NCBI GenBank assembly: GCA_963556145.1
Contig: OY744461.1
Location: forward strand, 6,768,891-6,832,890
Source of the DNA: Hygrocybe punicea
Taxonomy: Eukaryota > Basidiomycota > Agaricomycetes > Agaricales > Hygrophoraceae
Direction of reading: 5' to 3'
DNA length: 64,000 nucleotides
Below the pieces are notes generated by a model. That model was not told where the DNA came from, ran no database searches, and saw only the letters and a list, made by a program, of their open reading frames with translations. Shown one piece after another: positions 31,951 through 43,421 of this stretch (the stretch's first letter is position 1; each line of letters opens with the position of its first letter). The translations under genes and the position numbers were made by a program.

Positions 31951-32277
31951 GAAGACAACAAAACCTGGACCTCCTTCTGGGTACCAGACCTACTTCAGTG
32001 CAACAAAGAAATGTCATGCACCAGCTTCGAAATGGAACAGCCGCCAGAAAAGAATGCTCATGGATAGAAGTCAGATGATTTCTTCACACCTGCCTGGTGA
32101 AGTGAGTATGAGTTTATGAACAATCTTTCAATGCACATGTATTAATGATGGAAATCAGTCATTCAATGGAACTCCAGTCAAGAACCTTGAACTTCCTGAA
32201 GTAAGTTCATCTCATAATACTCCAGCTGTCAACTGAGCAGAGGAACAGATGTCTGAGGATAATGTGCCTCTCAGGGT

Positions 32278-33999
32278 TTTTGGAGCCGATCAAAATGTAG
32301 AAGCATCTCATTTCACATTTCAAAGTAATTTGGGCTTGGTTAGTCCTATTTCTAGTTGTTGGTTTGATTTATTTACATGGTCAACATAGGACGAATGTGA
32401 ATATTGGTGTTTGCAAACCATCCAAGAGGAAGTGGAGTCTTTATATGAAGATAGAAGACCTCTTCATTGCCTACCATCTACCAGCGACCCAGAATTTGCT
32501 CTGGATGGTTTGAGTAGTTTTGTAGTGGCATATGATCAGCACCTCCAAATGGATACCTCAATGATCTAGGATATCTTTGAACAAAGACATATCCTGATCC
32601 ATGGAGTCCTACAGCAGGAACATCTCCAGTTTGACCTGGAAGGTCTCTCCAGACTTTGGAGTCTCAAACATGAGCATAATGTGCAGGGTTTGTCTTGTTC
32701 TTTTACTGATCCTTGCTGTTACTCACCAAATGACAAAGTTGGTTCTTTTTGCACCCAGAAAAGTTATGGAAAGATGCTGCATTTTGGGACTCTGCAAGAT
32801 TTGTATAATGCATCTCTGTTAGAAGGACGGAGACACATCTGGAACATGCTGGACTTTCCCATGGGTCACCTCACGGTTCATCCACTGCCCATGTACCGGT
32901 ATGATGCGAAATTATCTATCCTCAGTTTTCATTTGACAAAGATGCTCTCCTCCAGCTCGCTGGCATCCCATGAGGAGGCCACGTCGGAAACCTGGGGACA
33001 ACCAGGTTATATTCCAGGCAAAACATTCGTGGATGAACTCTCTTGGGGGACTGTGGCATTGCGGGGTGCAACTTCTTGGCCGCATGCTGATGATGATGGT
33101 TTTGTCACAGTTGTAAGGGTAATGACAGGCAGCAAGTATTGGGTTGTCATGTGCCGCAACAGAGAGACACCTCCCTGGAATAGCAATGGAGACATGATGA
33201 CTCGTCATGTGTTTGGAAAGGGTTGGGGTCCCCTCAGTCCATCCAAAGGCATCTGGGAGAAAGAGGGGGTGCTGTTGACGCCAAATGATGTCTTGTGAGT
33301 GTTATTCATTCCATCGCAGACTCATCTAACAAATGATGCCAGCTTCCAAAGGCCAAACACAGTCCATTATGTAGTCACCCTGCAGGACTCCATCGTATAT
33401 GGAAATCACTTCTATGCCACATTGTCGATCAAGGACACCTGTTTTGGAATCATCCACACCTTCATCATGTCCTACTCCATCACAAATACTCAACATAATA
33501 CCACCTGGACCATTCTGAGAAGAATGATGGGTATGTGGCATGAACATTTGTGTGTCAATGGGGCTTCATCTGTCGGTATGTCATTGCTGTTCATATTCTC
33601 ATCCCTCTACCTAAATCATGATCCTCAACAGGTGGAGATCGCGAACATCACATTCCTGATGTGTCGACCCCTGCCGGCCTCTTGGATGTGGTGATTGTGG
33701 GCAATCTTCTGGAGATGGCGGAGGTGATCAATCGAAACCATTACAGTGGTGAGATGGATGACTTGGAAGAGGAGGAAGAGACCTTCGCCCGATTGCGATA
33801 CTGCCAATTCTGCACCTGGTTCGCAGGAGAATATGTGACGATTTTGGGTGGGATATGGGTGCATCCTTCCTACATCTTCAAATGTGCTCTGCTTCAGTTT
33901 TGCCTCTGCCTCATATTTTACAAATGTGAGAGGCAGGCACAATTGGTGAACGTTGCAGCAGGTGCTGCTAGCCCTAGGACCCCGAGGACCCTTAGATAG
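32278..33999 (+). pseudogene. JmjC-domain-like protein gene, decayed
   Basis: The frame 32390-33298 contains PMGHLTVHPLPMYRYD and the JmjC-type iron site: WGTVALRGATSWPHADDDG, with HxD at 33083-33091. An intron to about 33319 is followed by QRPNTVHYVVTLQDS and VYGNHFYAT, where the histidine at 33407-33409 is the expected third ligand. The following exon continues TFIMSYSITN, and another begins near 33633 (VSTPAGLLDVVIVGN). JmjC proteins are Fe(II)/2-oxoglutarate oxygenases, often histone demethylases; that activity is not shown here. A TAG at 32567-32569 (readable as CAG mutated) interrupts the frame, and the splice after NDV has no strong in-phase donor. A dispersed repeat begins at about 33945, inside the 3' end. 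Domain call fairly sure; exon limits not. Confidence 0.6.
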
Positions 34000-34110
34000 T
34001 CTTTCCCTTTCCTGTTAGTAGCTTAGTCATCATCCAAGGGTTTTCCTTAGCTTTCCCCTCCCAGCTGCGGCTCCCTCTGAGCTCTTCCCCTGAGGTCTGG
34101 AGATTCCCCC
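33945..34110 (+). repeat. Dispersed repeat shared with 54391-54560
   Basis: This 165-bp stretch (CCCTTAGATAGTCTTTCCC, then CTGTTAGTAGCTTAGTCATC) matches the reverse complement of 54391-54560 over its whole length. At 54391 it abuts an LTR end, so it may be part of an LTR family or a separate insertion. It falls at the 3' end of the JmjC-like gene. Confidence 0.6.
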
Positions 34111-34116
34111 TCCAAC

Positions 34117-34407
34117 GTGCTGTTGACAACTGGTTGCACCTCCCTCAAACTAGAAAGGTTGATCCTGGTGCATTTCGAGACTCAGTGGCCAGAATTGATG
34201 CCCTTGATGGAAACCATGCTGGATGATGAGGCTCCAATAACTGGTGACACTTGGAGTTTCAATTGGACCGGTCCAATGTTCAAGATTGAGCGTAGGAATT
34301 CTGATGTGGCAAAGGCATTAGCTTTAACATCCACAGAAAAGAGGGATTTCGCAAGGGAGCCGATTTACAGCCCTGATGGCGATATGGATGTTGCCGCTGA
34401 GTCCTGA
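34117..34407 (+). CDS. Short open frame, unknown; possibly the displaced end of the JmjC-like gene
   Basis: The 96-codon frame (LVHFETQWPELMPLMETML, then TGDTWSFNWTGPMFKIER) has ordinary composition and lies directly after the repeat that interrupts the preceding gene. I do not recognise it. It could equally be the end of a separate decayed gene. Confidence 0.3.
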   Translation: MLLTTGCTSLKLERLILVHFETQWPELMPLMETMLDDEAPITGDTWSFNWTGPMFKIERRNSDVAKALALTSTEKRDFAREPIYSPDGDMDVAAES

Positions 34408-34860
34408 CAAAAGTATGTGTTCTGCTGTTCATGATGTAGAATATCGGCTCATGCTTGATCAATCATTCACCAGTCATGTCGACTTCTCAATATTTATCAA
34501 TAGATTTTCCACTGTAGTTTTCCATCTGCATATATCGTCATTGTCCCAATTGTTGTCAGCTGTCTATTCTGCACATTGTTGTATTTTTGTCTTGTCACAT
34601 ACATTGCATTACTGTATTCTTAGTAGTTGTCCAAATGTATCCAGTCTTTGCGGAAACTGAAAAGCTGAGCCTCTCCACAACATGTGATGTGACATGTCAC
34701 AGCAGGTGAATCGGCCGTGACAGGTCACATTGTTCACGTGACCACGATCCAAGCCCTGCATCACATGATCGTGTTTCATTGGTTGAAAATTTGTAACCCC
34801 CTTACTCATTCCCCTTACCACCACCTCAAAAACTTATCCCCAATATCATCCCCTCCACCA
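34408..34860. promoter_or_regulatory. Intergenic region with CATGTGATGTGACATG palindromes
   Basis: No gene is visible. At 34680-34760 several GTGACATGTCAC- and CACATGATCGTG-like palindromic strings occur just upstream of the next start codon. Similar strings lie beside the KDZ start (3660-3690) and at 21997-22010. They may be shared promoter or terminal sequences of KDZ-associated units; that is inference. Confidence 0.3.
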
Positions 34861-37091
34861 TGACCTGGGTTGTCCCCGAATATCTCGAAATCCTGCAAAG
34901 CCATCAACAGGATTACCAAAATGCCCCTGACAGGGACAGCAAAAAAGAGATTGTTAAAACAATTCGTTCAGCCATAAGGAAGAAGAGCAAGGAAGTTGTT
35001 AAGGACGGTCACATTGACGGCTTGGCCCAAGTAATTGAACTTTGTCTTATAAGCTGCTCGCATATAGGCTGACATCACATTCTATGTAGAAAATAATAAT
35101 TTGGTTGAAAAATCACAAGGCTGATGCAAAAGAGGAGGCTTTGAAGAAGAAAACACAAGCGAAATTCATCAAAATGTGGGACTTACGCACCATCGTTGTG
35201 GAGAAGATGAGGGGGGAAATAAAGGAGAAAATCAAGGAGCAATCAGGCGTGAACCCTGGCAGCGCAGAGTTCATCAGCGCATATAAAGCTGCTTGTACCT
35301 GGGTCATGGAAAAACTGTCACCAGAAAAGAAGGCAGAGTTTGAGGGCTTCGCTGCTGATTGGAATAGTGGGAAACTGATGGATGAAGTGTGGAGTAGGTA
35401 AGTGAAACATTGTTCTCGTATCGGTGTCTTCTGCTGAAACCTCTTTGGTAGCAACGCGGAAAATTCAATGAGCAAGGTGGTGCAGAAGTTTGTCAAGGAA
35501 TTGGAGGTGCAGATGGGGGTGAAGGTGCTTGTCTTGGTGAGTTGGAAAGATAGGACAGGCAATGCTCAAACCACGAAGTAATATTTCACCTACCACACAA
35601 TATTTGAACTCACCCATCATTGTGGGTAGATTTGAATCCCAAAATGTTCAAGGGGATATTTTTTCGAGGAGCAAAACTTTCCAGGACAAAGTGATGAAAC
35701 CTTGGAATGAGTGGGTGTTTGACGAATATGGTATGTTCAAAGTACCATCAACCGTGACATCTCTGAACATATATTAGATGAGCACAGTGATGGAGCAGAA
35801 ACTGACGTTGACAAGGGCAAGGGTCCCAGCCTGCCCAGGAAGGAAAATGATAAGAGTGTACCATTGGTCCTGCAAGTCGACAAATTTGGTGCACCTGTCC
35901 TCCCTGACACAAAGGGGATGTCACTGCTGAAGAAGAAGCATGTGTTTAGGTCATTTGTGACAATGTCCTACCATAAGTTGAACAGAATAAATGGAATAAA
36001 ACAAGACTCACCATATGTTTGCAGGCCAATTTACAAACAACCAGAATGTGACAGTTCCTTGGTTGAGGATAAGAGACTCCTGGGGGAATTCATAGATGCT
36101 GAATATCTCCCCAATGGACAGCAGATGATGGAGCCCACAAAGATGAAGAAGGACCAGCTGAAGCTGGTCTTCGACCACTAGGAGAACAGGCAGGCATCAG
36201 GGTTGGTGGCCCTCAAATTCAAGTCTGCGAGGGCTTCAGATGCGGAGAATCTGCTGAAGAACAAAAAGGCCGAGAAAAGGAGATATGTGGATGTTTCCGA
36301 TGATGATGACAACTCGGACAATGAGGCTGGACCTTCAAAATGGATTGAGTATGGGGCCACAGGCAAATTGCCGAATCGAGCGTAAGTGACATGCATGATC
36401 TGCCTGATGTTCATTTTCATTTGTTTATCCGGTTGTTTAGTCCAGCTGCAGTCAGCCCAGACAAGGAGGCAAGGTTTGAATTGTTGCAAACCTTGTCCAC
36501 GAGCCCATAATACCTGAGTTTGGTGAAATTTTGCTATGAGCATTATGTGAGTAAAACATGCCAAGAATATGTGTGGAAATGAATATCAAGGGACAGGAAT
36601 GGGAGGTCAATAGTCCTGACCATGCCTGGATGTCATGGAGTTACCCCGGCCAATTTCTGCCCCCTGCTTTCCATGATGGCAATGCCTTGGAAGAGATCAT
36701 GTTATGGATGGAGACCTTGCAATATCCTGATGATATTTCGATGGTTCTCTTGGTCATTGGACTGGCTTTACGAGAATTTGCAGCATCTCACTTCAATGAA
36801 GGTGACTTCGACTCTACCCAGGGGATTCTGGAATATGTGTGGGGATCTTCATACATGACGAAACATGCTGACCAGTTGGTGGCGTGAGCAGATATGCTGA
36901 GGATATTCTTGGAAGAGAATGAGCATGAGCATGAGCATGACGATGAACCTGCACCGGCAGGTGGGAACAAGGGTAAAGAAGTGAAATGGCCTTGCGGCAA
37001 AGATGCAGGGGGAACATCATCGCAGAAAAAACCCAAACACAGAAAACCCAAGACTGGACGAGTGAGGTCCAGTAGCAGGTTGAAGAAGTGA
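34861..37091 (+). pseudogene. Agaricomycete multicopy protein of unknown function, decayed
   Basis: A lysine-rich helical N-terminus starts at 34861 (MTWVVPEYLEILQSHQQDYQ). The second exon (about 35092-35398) contains PGSAEFISAYKAACTWVMEK, and a third begins near 35454. Further segments include TFQDKVMKPWNEWVFDEYG, HVFRSFVTMSYHKLNRINGI and MMEPTKMKKDQLKLVFDH. The C-terminal part holds EEIMLWMETLQYPDDISMV and a basic tail ending at 37091. TAG at 36179-36181 sits where relatives that I remember have tryptophan, TAA occurs at about 35578 and 36510 (readable as CAA mutated), and the final frames are offset, so this copy is dead. The arrangement resembles a family that is repeated in Agaricomycete genomes and has no known role. 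Confidence 0.5.
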
Positions 37092-37314
37092 TACTGTTAG
37101 TTGCATTCTGTGTTCAGGCTGTAAGCTTTGTCTTCATATCTGCAGTGCTCCGGAGTCAGTCAGGTAATGTGTCATTGTTCCCTTGTTCTCTGTGCAAAAT
37201 GTCTTTATTATACTTTGCTATGTTGAAATATACAATGTTTGGATATATATATGTAAAAGTGAGGTCCAACAAGAGGTGGAATAAGTAGAAGAAAATGTGT
37301 TTGGTAAAGTTCTG

Positions 37315-38298
37315 TAGGCAACTGCACGGATCATCTGTGGGTGCCGAATTTGGTATCCATATCCGTATCCGTCACTATCTGTATCCGAGCCACGGATACG
37401 GATATGATATGGTATTTACCTCGCATTCGCTGTGCCAACGTCAGTTGACGTTGCGGCGTGCTCGCGCGAGGTAACTGAGGCCAAGGACAGGTCTGCACCG
37501 TGCTCGGGGCACAGTGCAGACGTGTCGTGGTAGGTCGGCCGTGTGGTGGCCGAGGCAGCAGTGATGGCCGGTCATCGTGGTGGTGTGCAAGTGAGTTGGG
37601 GGTGCTTGAAAATGGACGGGAAATGGGTGCCGTGGGTGTTGACCAAGTGGGGGTGGGGTTTGGGGCACAAGGCGGCGAGGTGATGTATTTGGGCTCCCCG
37701 TTGTCCCGGTCTCAACACGAACGTGATGCGGGGGGTGGGTTGGCCACGACCAGGTGGTGGGTGCACCACCATCCTCCCGGTTACCTCGCGGTTGCAGCGC
37801 CAACGTCGATTGATGTGACATTGCGCATCTGCGAGATATGTTGGTGGTTGGATGGCCGTGGCCTTCGTCGTGGTCGTGGTGGTGGAGGTGGTGGCCACCG
37901 TTGTCATCCTTGTCCTCGCCGCCTGTCATCCTCATCGGGTGTGAGATGTTTGTGTTGTTGGTACTGCTGTCGTCATCGTTTGTGTAATTAGTAGCTAAGA
38001 AAAAAGACAAGAAAACACTTACCTACTGCAACGGGGGGTGGGTGCACCGCCCTCCCACTGCCCTTCTCCCCCATGTCCCATCGTTGTCCGTCGTCGTTGT
38101 TGGCGGTCTCATTGTTGTTGGTGCCGTAGCTGTCGGTTGGTGATATTGATGTGTGATGCAGGTACCGTGACACTACTCAAATAGGGACCGGTTACAGATA
38201 CACAGGTGCACGGATCGGGAAATCTTGATCCGTACCCGTATCTGAGGCGATCCATATCCATGATCCATGCTGATCTGTCCAATCCGTGCATTTGCCTA
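37315..38298. mobile_element. MITE-like element with TATCCG/CGGATA-rich ends, 984 bp
   Basis: The termini are TAGGCAACTGCACGGAT and the inverted partner ATCCGTGCATTTGCCTA. Subterminal regions are dense in ATATCCGTATCC and its complement. Flanking octamers (AAGTTCTG and AATTTCTC) agree at only six positions, so the target duplication is decayed. The middle has Gly/Trp- and His/Pro/Thr-rich frames of no recognisable family. Confidence 0.6.
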
Positions 38299-38299
38299 A

Positions 38300-38520
38300 T
38301 TTCTCAGAGTAGCCACTACTGGAGAGGTGCTATGGATGTTTATCAGCAAGGCAAAACATATATCAGTGGCACAAAAGACATGTAACTTTGCTATGAGTAG
38401 CCACTGCAGCATGGGTGCTACAGGTGATTGTTTTCTTCCCTTACTATTGCCTGATAAATAAAGACAAAAATTGATGCAAAACTGGAAAATAAATTTAAAA
38501 TAAAATAAATAGAATAATCC
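38300..38520 (+). repeat. Dispersed repeat, copy 1 (copy 2 at 40030-40290)
   Basis: GCACAAAAGACATG, then CTTTGCTATGAGTAGCCACTG and AAAAATTGATGCAAAA recur in the same orientation at 40030-40290. Each copy lies next to a TATCCG-type element (37315-38298 and about 40312-40600), so the pair may be one duplicated unit. Confidence 0.6.
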
Positions 38521-38524
38521 TAAA

Positions 38525-38968
38525 AGGGTAGTTCTATTTGGCACCCGGGTGCACCCAACTTCCCACGCCTTACCTTATATAGTGGCAGCTAAATGAAATA
38601 CATCCAATGAATCAGTTTTAATTAAAGTCCAGTTGGTGATAAAATCATAAAGAATTTCTGATGAGTAAGCTTACACATCTAAGTATTCATATAAAAATAA
38701 TATTTTGCTTTGATTGAATAGTTGCTTAGAAATAAAGAACTCATCTGGGATTAATGTCTATATCTAAACACTAACTACACAGAATTTGACAAGACTTAGT
38801 TTTTACATATCTTAGTCTTTAGACTGCACAAACATAATTTTTCAGTCATTTTATCACCAGTAGAACTTGAGTTAAAATTTATTACTCAAAATTATTTTAC
38901 TTAGCTATCACTTTATAAGGCAAGGGGTGCGTGGGAAGTTGGGTGCACCCTGGGGAGCCAAATAGAAT
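38525..38968. mobile_element. Small MITE, ~440 bp
   Basis: The inverted termini share GTTCTATTTGGC and, further in, GGGTGCACCCAACTTCCCAC. AATCCTAAAA occurs just outside both ends (38515-38524 and from 38969), which may be the target duplication. The interior is AT-rich without coding signal. Confidence 0.65.
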
Positions 38969-38987
38969 AATCCTAAAATAAAATACC

Positions 38988-39095
38988 ATAACATAACATA
39001 ATATAACATAATATAACATAATATAATATAACATAATATAATATAATATAATATAATATAATATAATATAATATAACATAACATAACATGAAATA
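38988..39095. repeat. ATAACATA/ATATA microsatellite
   Basis: The stretch consists of ATAACATAAT and ATAATATA units. The Tyr/Leu/Ile-only frame on the minus strand is a by-product. Confidence 0.95.
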
Positions 39096-39609
39096 AGATA
39101 ACGTCTAAATAACCAACACTGTAGTGAATCTCAGGTACTAACTAGAAGGGGGCAGTGAGGAGTTGTGGCATGGGAGTTTTGGTTATGCTTGCATTTTTTC
39201 ATGTATCTTGCTTGTGTCACATTTTCTCACCTGTGATATTTATACTTGCATGCACAACTCATGTGAGCACTAGCCGAGCCCTCTGTGCCCTGGCAAGGCA
39301 AAGCCAAGTCTGACCCCCTCCTTTCTTGCGTTCTCCTGCTGGGATCATGCATAAACCAGCCCCAACAAATGCCCTGGCCCTCCTAACTCCCCATCCAGCT
39401 GGCCCAGCCCAGGCAACCACCACCCACAAGGCCAACCACCAAAGACCCAAACACAATCCCCAGATGCCTTTGGGGATGTGGAGACATCAGGAAATCCATC
39501 AGGGGATGGGTGCACCCCATCTGTGATGCCCAGGTATGCATTTTCATGTTTAAACTCATATCTGGCCAGTACTAACATTTTGGATCACATTTTTACCCTG
39601 TCCTAGCCC
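39096..39609. other. Non-coding stretch, nothing recognised
   Basis: A short Ala/Pro-rich open frame near 39326-39526 lacks family features. Composition is mixed and there are no clear termini. Confidence 0.4.
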
Positions 39610-40020
39610 ACAACTCCCCCAAACAACCACACAGCCCCTCTACAAGCCCCTTCCATTTCCCTTGGCTGACCATTTGAGCTTGAACAGGAATGTTCCATCA
39701 TAAATGATAATTATCTTTTTATTCTTGCTTTGGTCCCACTATCTCATCTCCCAATGCTCCCCTGGCCCCACCACACCTGGAAGGCTGGAACCGGCCCCAT
39801 GGCCCCACTACAAGCCTCTCCCACCTCCCTTGGCTGACTCCTTGGTCCCAAGTGGAACATTCCACCGAAACAGGTAATTTCTGTTTTTGTTCCCACTGCC
39901 CCATCTCCCTGTTTTCCCCTGGCCCCACCACACCCAAATATGACCAAACAGCCTCTCTACAGGCCCCTTCAATCTCCCTTGGCTGAGCATTCGAGCCCAA
40001 TCTTGAATGGTCTGCCAAAA
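39610..40020 (+). repeat. Tandem repeat, ~180-bp unit, about 2.5 copies
   Basis: Each unit contains CCCTTGGCTGA, CCCCTGGCCCCACCACACC and CTCTACA(A/G)GCCCCTTC-like text. Reading frames follow the repeat and are not considered genes. Confidence 0.75.
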
Positions 40021-40311
40021 CAGGCGTGTTTGTGATTGAAGCAAACAAACATCAGTTGCACAAAAGACATGAACTTTGCTATGAGTAGCCACTGTAGCAC
40101 AGGCACATAGTATACTACAGTTGTTTGCTCCCTTTGCTCACAAACATAGTGACACAAAGACCATGTAATTTTGCAAACACAGCACTTACAAATAAATACA
40201 AAAATTGATAAATTTAAACACAAATCAAAGAACAGGTTTAAAAAAAAATAGATCATAAATTTAAAATCAAATAACACCAAAGTCAAAACTACAATGGTGA
40301 AGCACATGGGC

Positions 40312-40600
40312 CTAAGCAAATGCATGGATACTCTGTGGATACATTTTTCTGTAACCATACTCATACTCACCATGGATATGGATACAAAATCCATGGATTT
40401 ATGATCAAAATAACTCCAAGAACATCCAGAATTTTTAATAATTGAACAAGATATGCTCACAACAGTGTTTAGCCTCTATCTCAGTCAATTCTTGACCCTG
40501 ATCTTTGGCTTGTTTTGAAGCCCATGGATCCAGGAATTTGTATCTGTACTTGTATCTGTGCAAGTACAGATACCCATGGATCACAGATCATCTATATTCA
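40312..40600. mobile_element. Degenerate copy of a TATCC-type MITE
   Basis: AGCAAATGCATGGATAC at the left, with CATGGATATGGATAC and GTACAGATACCCATGGAT further in, resemble the termini of the element at 37315-38298 after many changes. It follows the second copy of the dispersed repeat. Confidence 0.4.
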
Positions 40601-40844
40601 TGTTATACCCTACCCTACACAGGCAATCAACTAGTTGAGTGATAAGGACAGTTTCCACCAAAATAAACCCTCACAACCTGTACTCATGTTTTTGAGGCAA
40701 CATCCTTCATTGAATACATTTTGCTATATCTGCCTCTTTACATTTCTTTATTTTGGAGAAGGATAACATTGTCCGGAGTGTAACTATATGTGGTTGTCTC
40801 ATCCGGGAGTGAATGACTGTAGACCTATGTAAGTCTTATTAATA

Positions 40845-42610
40845 TCATTGCTCGATGGCCACGGTACCGTTTCCCAACCACTGCTCATAGTAAGTACACT
40901 CCTTCGGATTCACTGGACCATTGTCCTTGCAGAAATCGAACACCGGGCACCTACCACATGGCGCCTGCGACCAGCCTAGCACGACGCGCTCCTGGCGAAT
41001 TGCGCGATAAACGTGTGCGCTACCATGAAATGCTTCATTCATCGCAGAGGACTCCACCTCACCAAGCGTAGGTGAGGCTGGCCGTTTTCGGGATATCGAT
41101 TTCTTAGAACGGCGACTGTGCATACCATCATTTCCAGAATGTATATCGTTGTCCGATGAGGCGGTTGATAACGATAAACTGTCCGATGAGATGTTTTTCG
41201 ACTTTTTTTTACTTGTCTTGCTTTTGGACCGTTCCTTGCCGATATCGTCCGATTTACTCTTTTTTTTCCTGGTCTGATGCTCGCGATCGTCGCTCTCGGC
41301 CGTGTCGGTGATGTCATCTCGTCTTCGCTTTGTCGACTTCTTGTAGCTGTTGTATTCTGAATCACTGGCTCCGTTGGTATGTTTCCGTCGTTTGTTGTTG
41401 CGCTGATTTTTGTCTTGATCAGCTTTATGCTTTCGTTTTGTCTTGGCATTGTCGTCGTGATCTTCCTCTTCGTCATCGTCTATACTGGATTTCCAAAATG
41501 CCGCTGCGAACGCTGGAACCTGATTTGCGAAATGCATTGATCCAGCCATTGTGGAGAGAGTGCAGCGGATTTACCTTCTCAATTTCACCTTCCAGAATCA
41601 GGACATTCAGCAGCATCTCGACGTGTTCGACACTCAATCGAGTTTCCGTTATCTTGCTCTTGCAAAGAAAGGACTGGATCTGCTGAGCAGTTGGGTAGGA
41701 TGGGGCGGCGGAGATAGGGAATAAAGGAAAGCCACAAGCAGAATCGTTGTCTGTTCGTTTCGGTTTTGGAAAGCTCTGAAACGGGTGAAAATGAATGTTT
41801 GGCGAAGGAAAGAGCGTGGAGAACGGACCCGATCTTTGATGAAAAGCTGAATGGCATCAGAGATAGTCTTGATGAATTCCGTGTCAAGTTCATTATCGGT
41901 ATACCATGGTCCGCCGGTCAAATCCACGGAGGGTTCGAGGTTAGATAACATGTACATTTTCCGTGTGCGGTGCTGAGCGTTAATATGTCATAGTCTATTA
42001 CAATCGATGGATTGTTGCACTTACTTCCACTGACTTGACGACTTTGACGAGTTGTTTCTGGAGCAGCGATTTAAGGCACCGGTCGATGACGGTTTGGTGC
42101 AACTCAGTTTTGGCCTTGAGGTGTTTCGTCCAGATACCCTTGTTTGCGGCAGCCCGGATGTGGTCCAGGACCATTTCCTCCTCGCCACTCATGTCCTTTT
42201 TCCTAATTAATTCCATTCCTATAGATGAGCTGTAGTAAGAAGTCAACATCTAACGGATGGGCGTACACCTCCATTTCTCTCCTTGCCACCGCTCGGTAAG
42301 CGGACACGATGCCATTAGCGCGGGTCATCGCTTTGAGCATCCCCTACTCTCATTCGAGGGTTAAAGAGGTGATGACTCATCGAAGATGATTGTAACCTAC
42401 GGTCCCCAGCAAGAAATTCAACGCTTCCGTTCGCGTGCTCACATCGGGGGCCAAGACAACGAGTTCTTTCTGAGTCAAGGTCTGAATCCAAGAGACAATT
42501 TAGCATTTCGGTTTCGGAGAAACTTGACAAGTTCAAGCAACCTTTTCAGGGCTCGCAAGGGCGGTTTGGTGCACTTTGAGTTCTAGGGCATTGAGCTTCC
42601 GTGTAGTCAT
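40845..42610 (-). CDS. RPC34: RNA polymerase III subunit RPC6 (RPC34)
   Basis: This subunit of RNA polymerase III works in promoter opening with TFIIIB in the nucleus. Start ATG is at 42610-42608 (MTTRKLNALELKVHQTALA). After an intron comes TLTQKELVVLAPDVSTRTEA, then the winged-helix segment IRAAANKGIWTKHLKAKTEL (exon 42223-42026). HRTRKMYMLSNLEPSVDLTG and GGPWYTDNELDTEFI follow, then VEHVEMLLNVLILEGEIEK, then an intron and VPAFAAAFWKSSIDDD. A Lys/Ser-rich insert precedes the C-terminal cysteine motif CGRCPVFDFCKDNGPVNPKE with a fourth cysteine in CTYYEQWL, the family's metal-cluster site. Introns are short with GT-AG ends, and no stop or frameshift was found after splicing. It is the one clear housekeeping gene and is free of insertions. 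Confidence 0.93.
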
Positions 42611-43421
42611 TCCACTAAAGCTGGGTGCTCGTTGTTGAATGGTGGCCGAATAGTCACGGAGAGGATTACAGTCGGTTGCTTAAAGATTGAGAAACACAAT
42701 CCGCAAAAACTTGTTTGTCTAAGTTGTCTGGCGTGACTTTTCCCTTAGTCACGCTGCCACTTATCGTCACCTGACCTTCCCACACTAAGAGCCTAACGAT
42801 AAGATAGACCTCATCCACAAACATTTACATCACATGAAACGGCGTGACAATGAAGTAAAACCTCTGTAGTGGGGGTGGGCAATCTGGATCAGTCACCATT
42901 ATGTTCCCATGGTATTGTACAGGTTCGACTGTGATTTGAGGACGACACATTGCAGTAACACCACAATTTCGAATCTGCATACAAAATTCAGGAGAGGCAA
43001 CATGATTATTCGAGTTCATGAATCTTACCTCCTGACGGTTTCTCCTTCCATGAAGTTTTGAGGCAGATATGTAGGGTAAATAGCTCTTTCCTCAGCAAGT
43101 TTTTGGTATTCAGAAATTTCGTCTGAACAAGTTACTCCTCCGTTGTATGAGACCATTCTTAACTAATGACTCTAAGTACTTTAACCAGATGGTTGAAGTC
43201 AAAGAAGTGTTTGGAGGATGGGTAGCCATTTCCTCTTTCGGCAATCGGACCGATGTACACTCTTGCCTCGATCTTTGGAATGTTGACACTCTGAAGCCTC
43301 CCTGTGCCGTCTTTTTGGCTTTCAATGCTTTGCTCTCAATGCTGTGGAAATGGCTCTTTGTACTCCAGCACATAAACGACGATCTGCTGCACAGAAAGAC
43401 CAACTTCATTGAATTCGTACA
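42611..43421 (-). other. Region between RPC6 and the transposase-like gene; possible exon remnants
   Basis: Two minus-strand frames (43430-43110 and 43019-42825) read like parts of one protein (EYQKLAEERAIYPTYLPQNF, then MCRPQITVEPVQYHGNIMV), but I do not recognise it and find no clean splice. RPC6 must be promoted from within 42611-42800. Nothing else is visible. Confidence 0.3.

Noticed and set aside
38897..39079. 60-codon frame of Tyr/Ile/Leu
   Set aside because: It lies wholly within an ATAACATA microsatellite.
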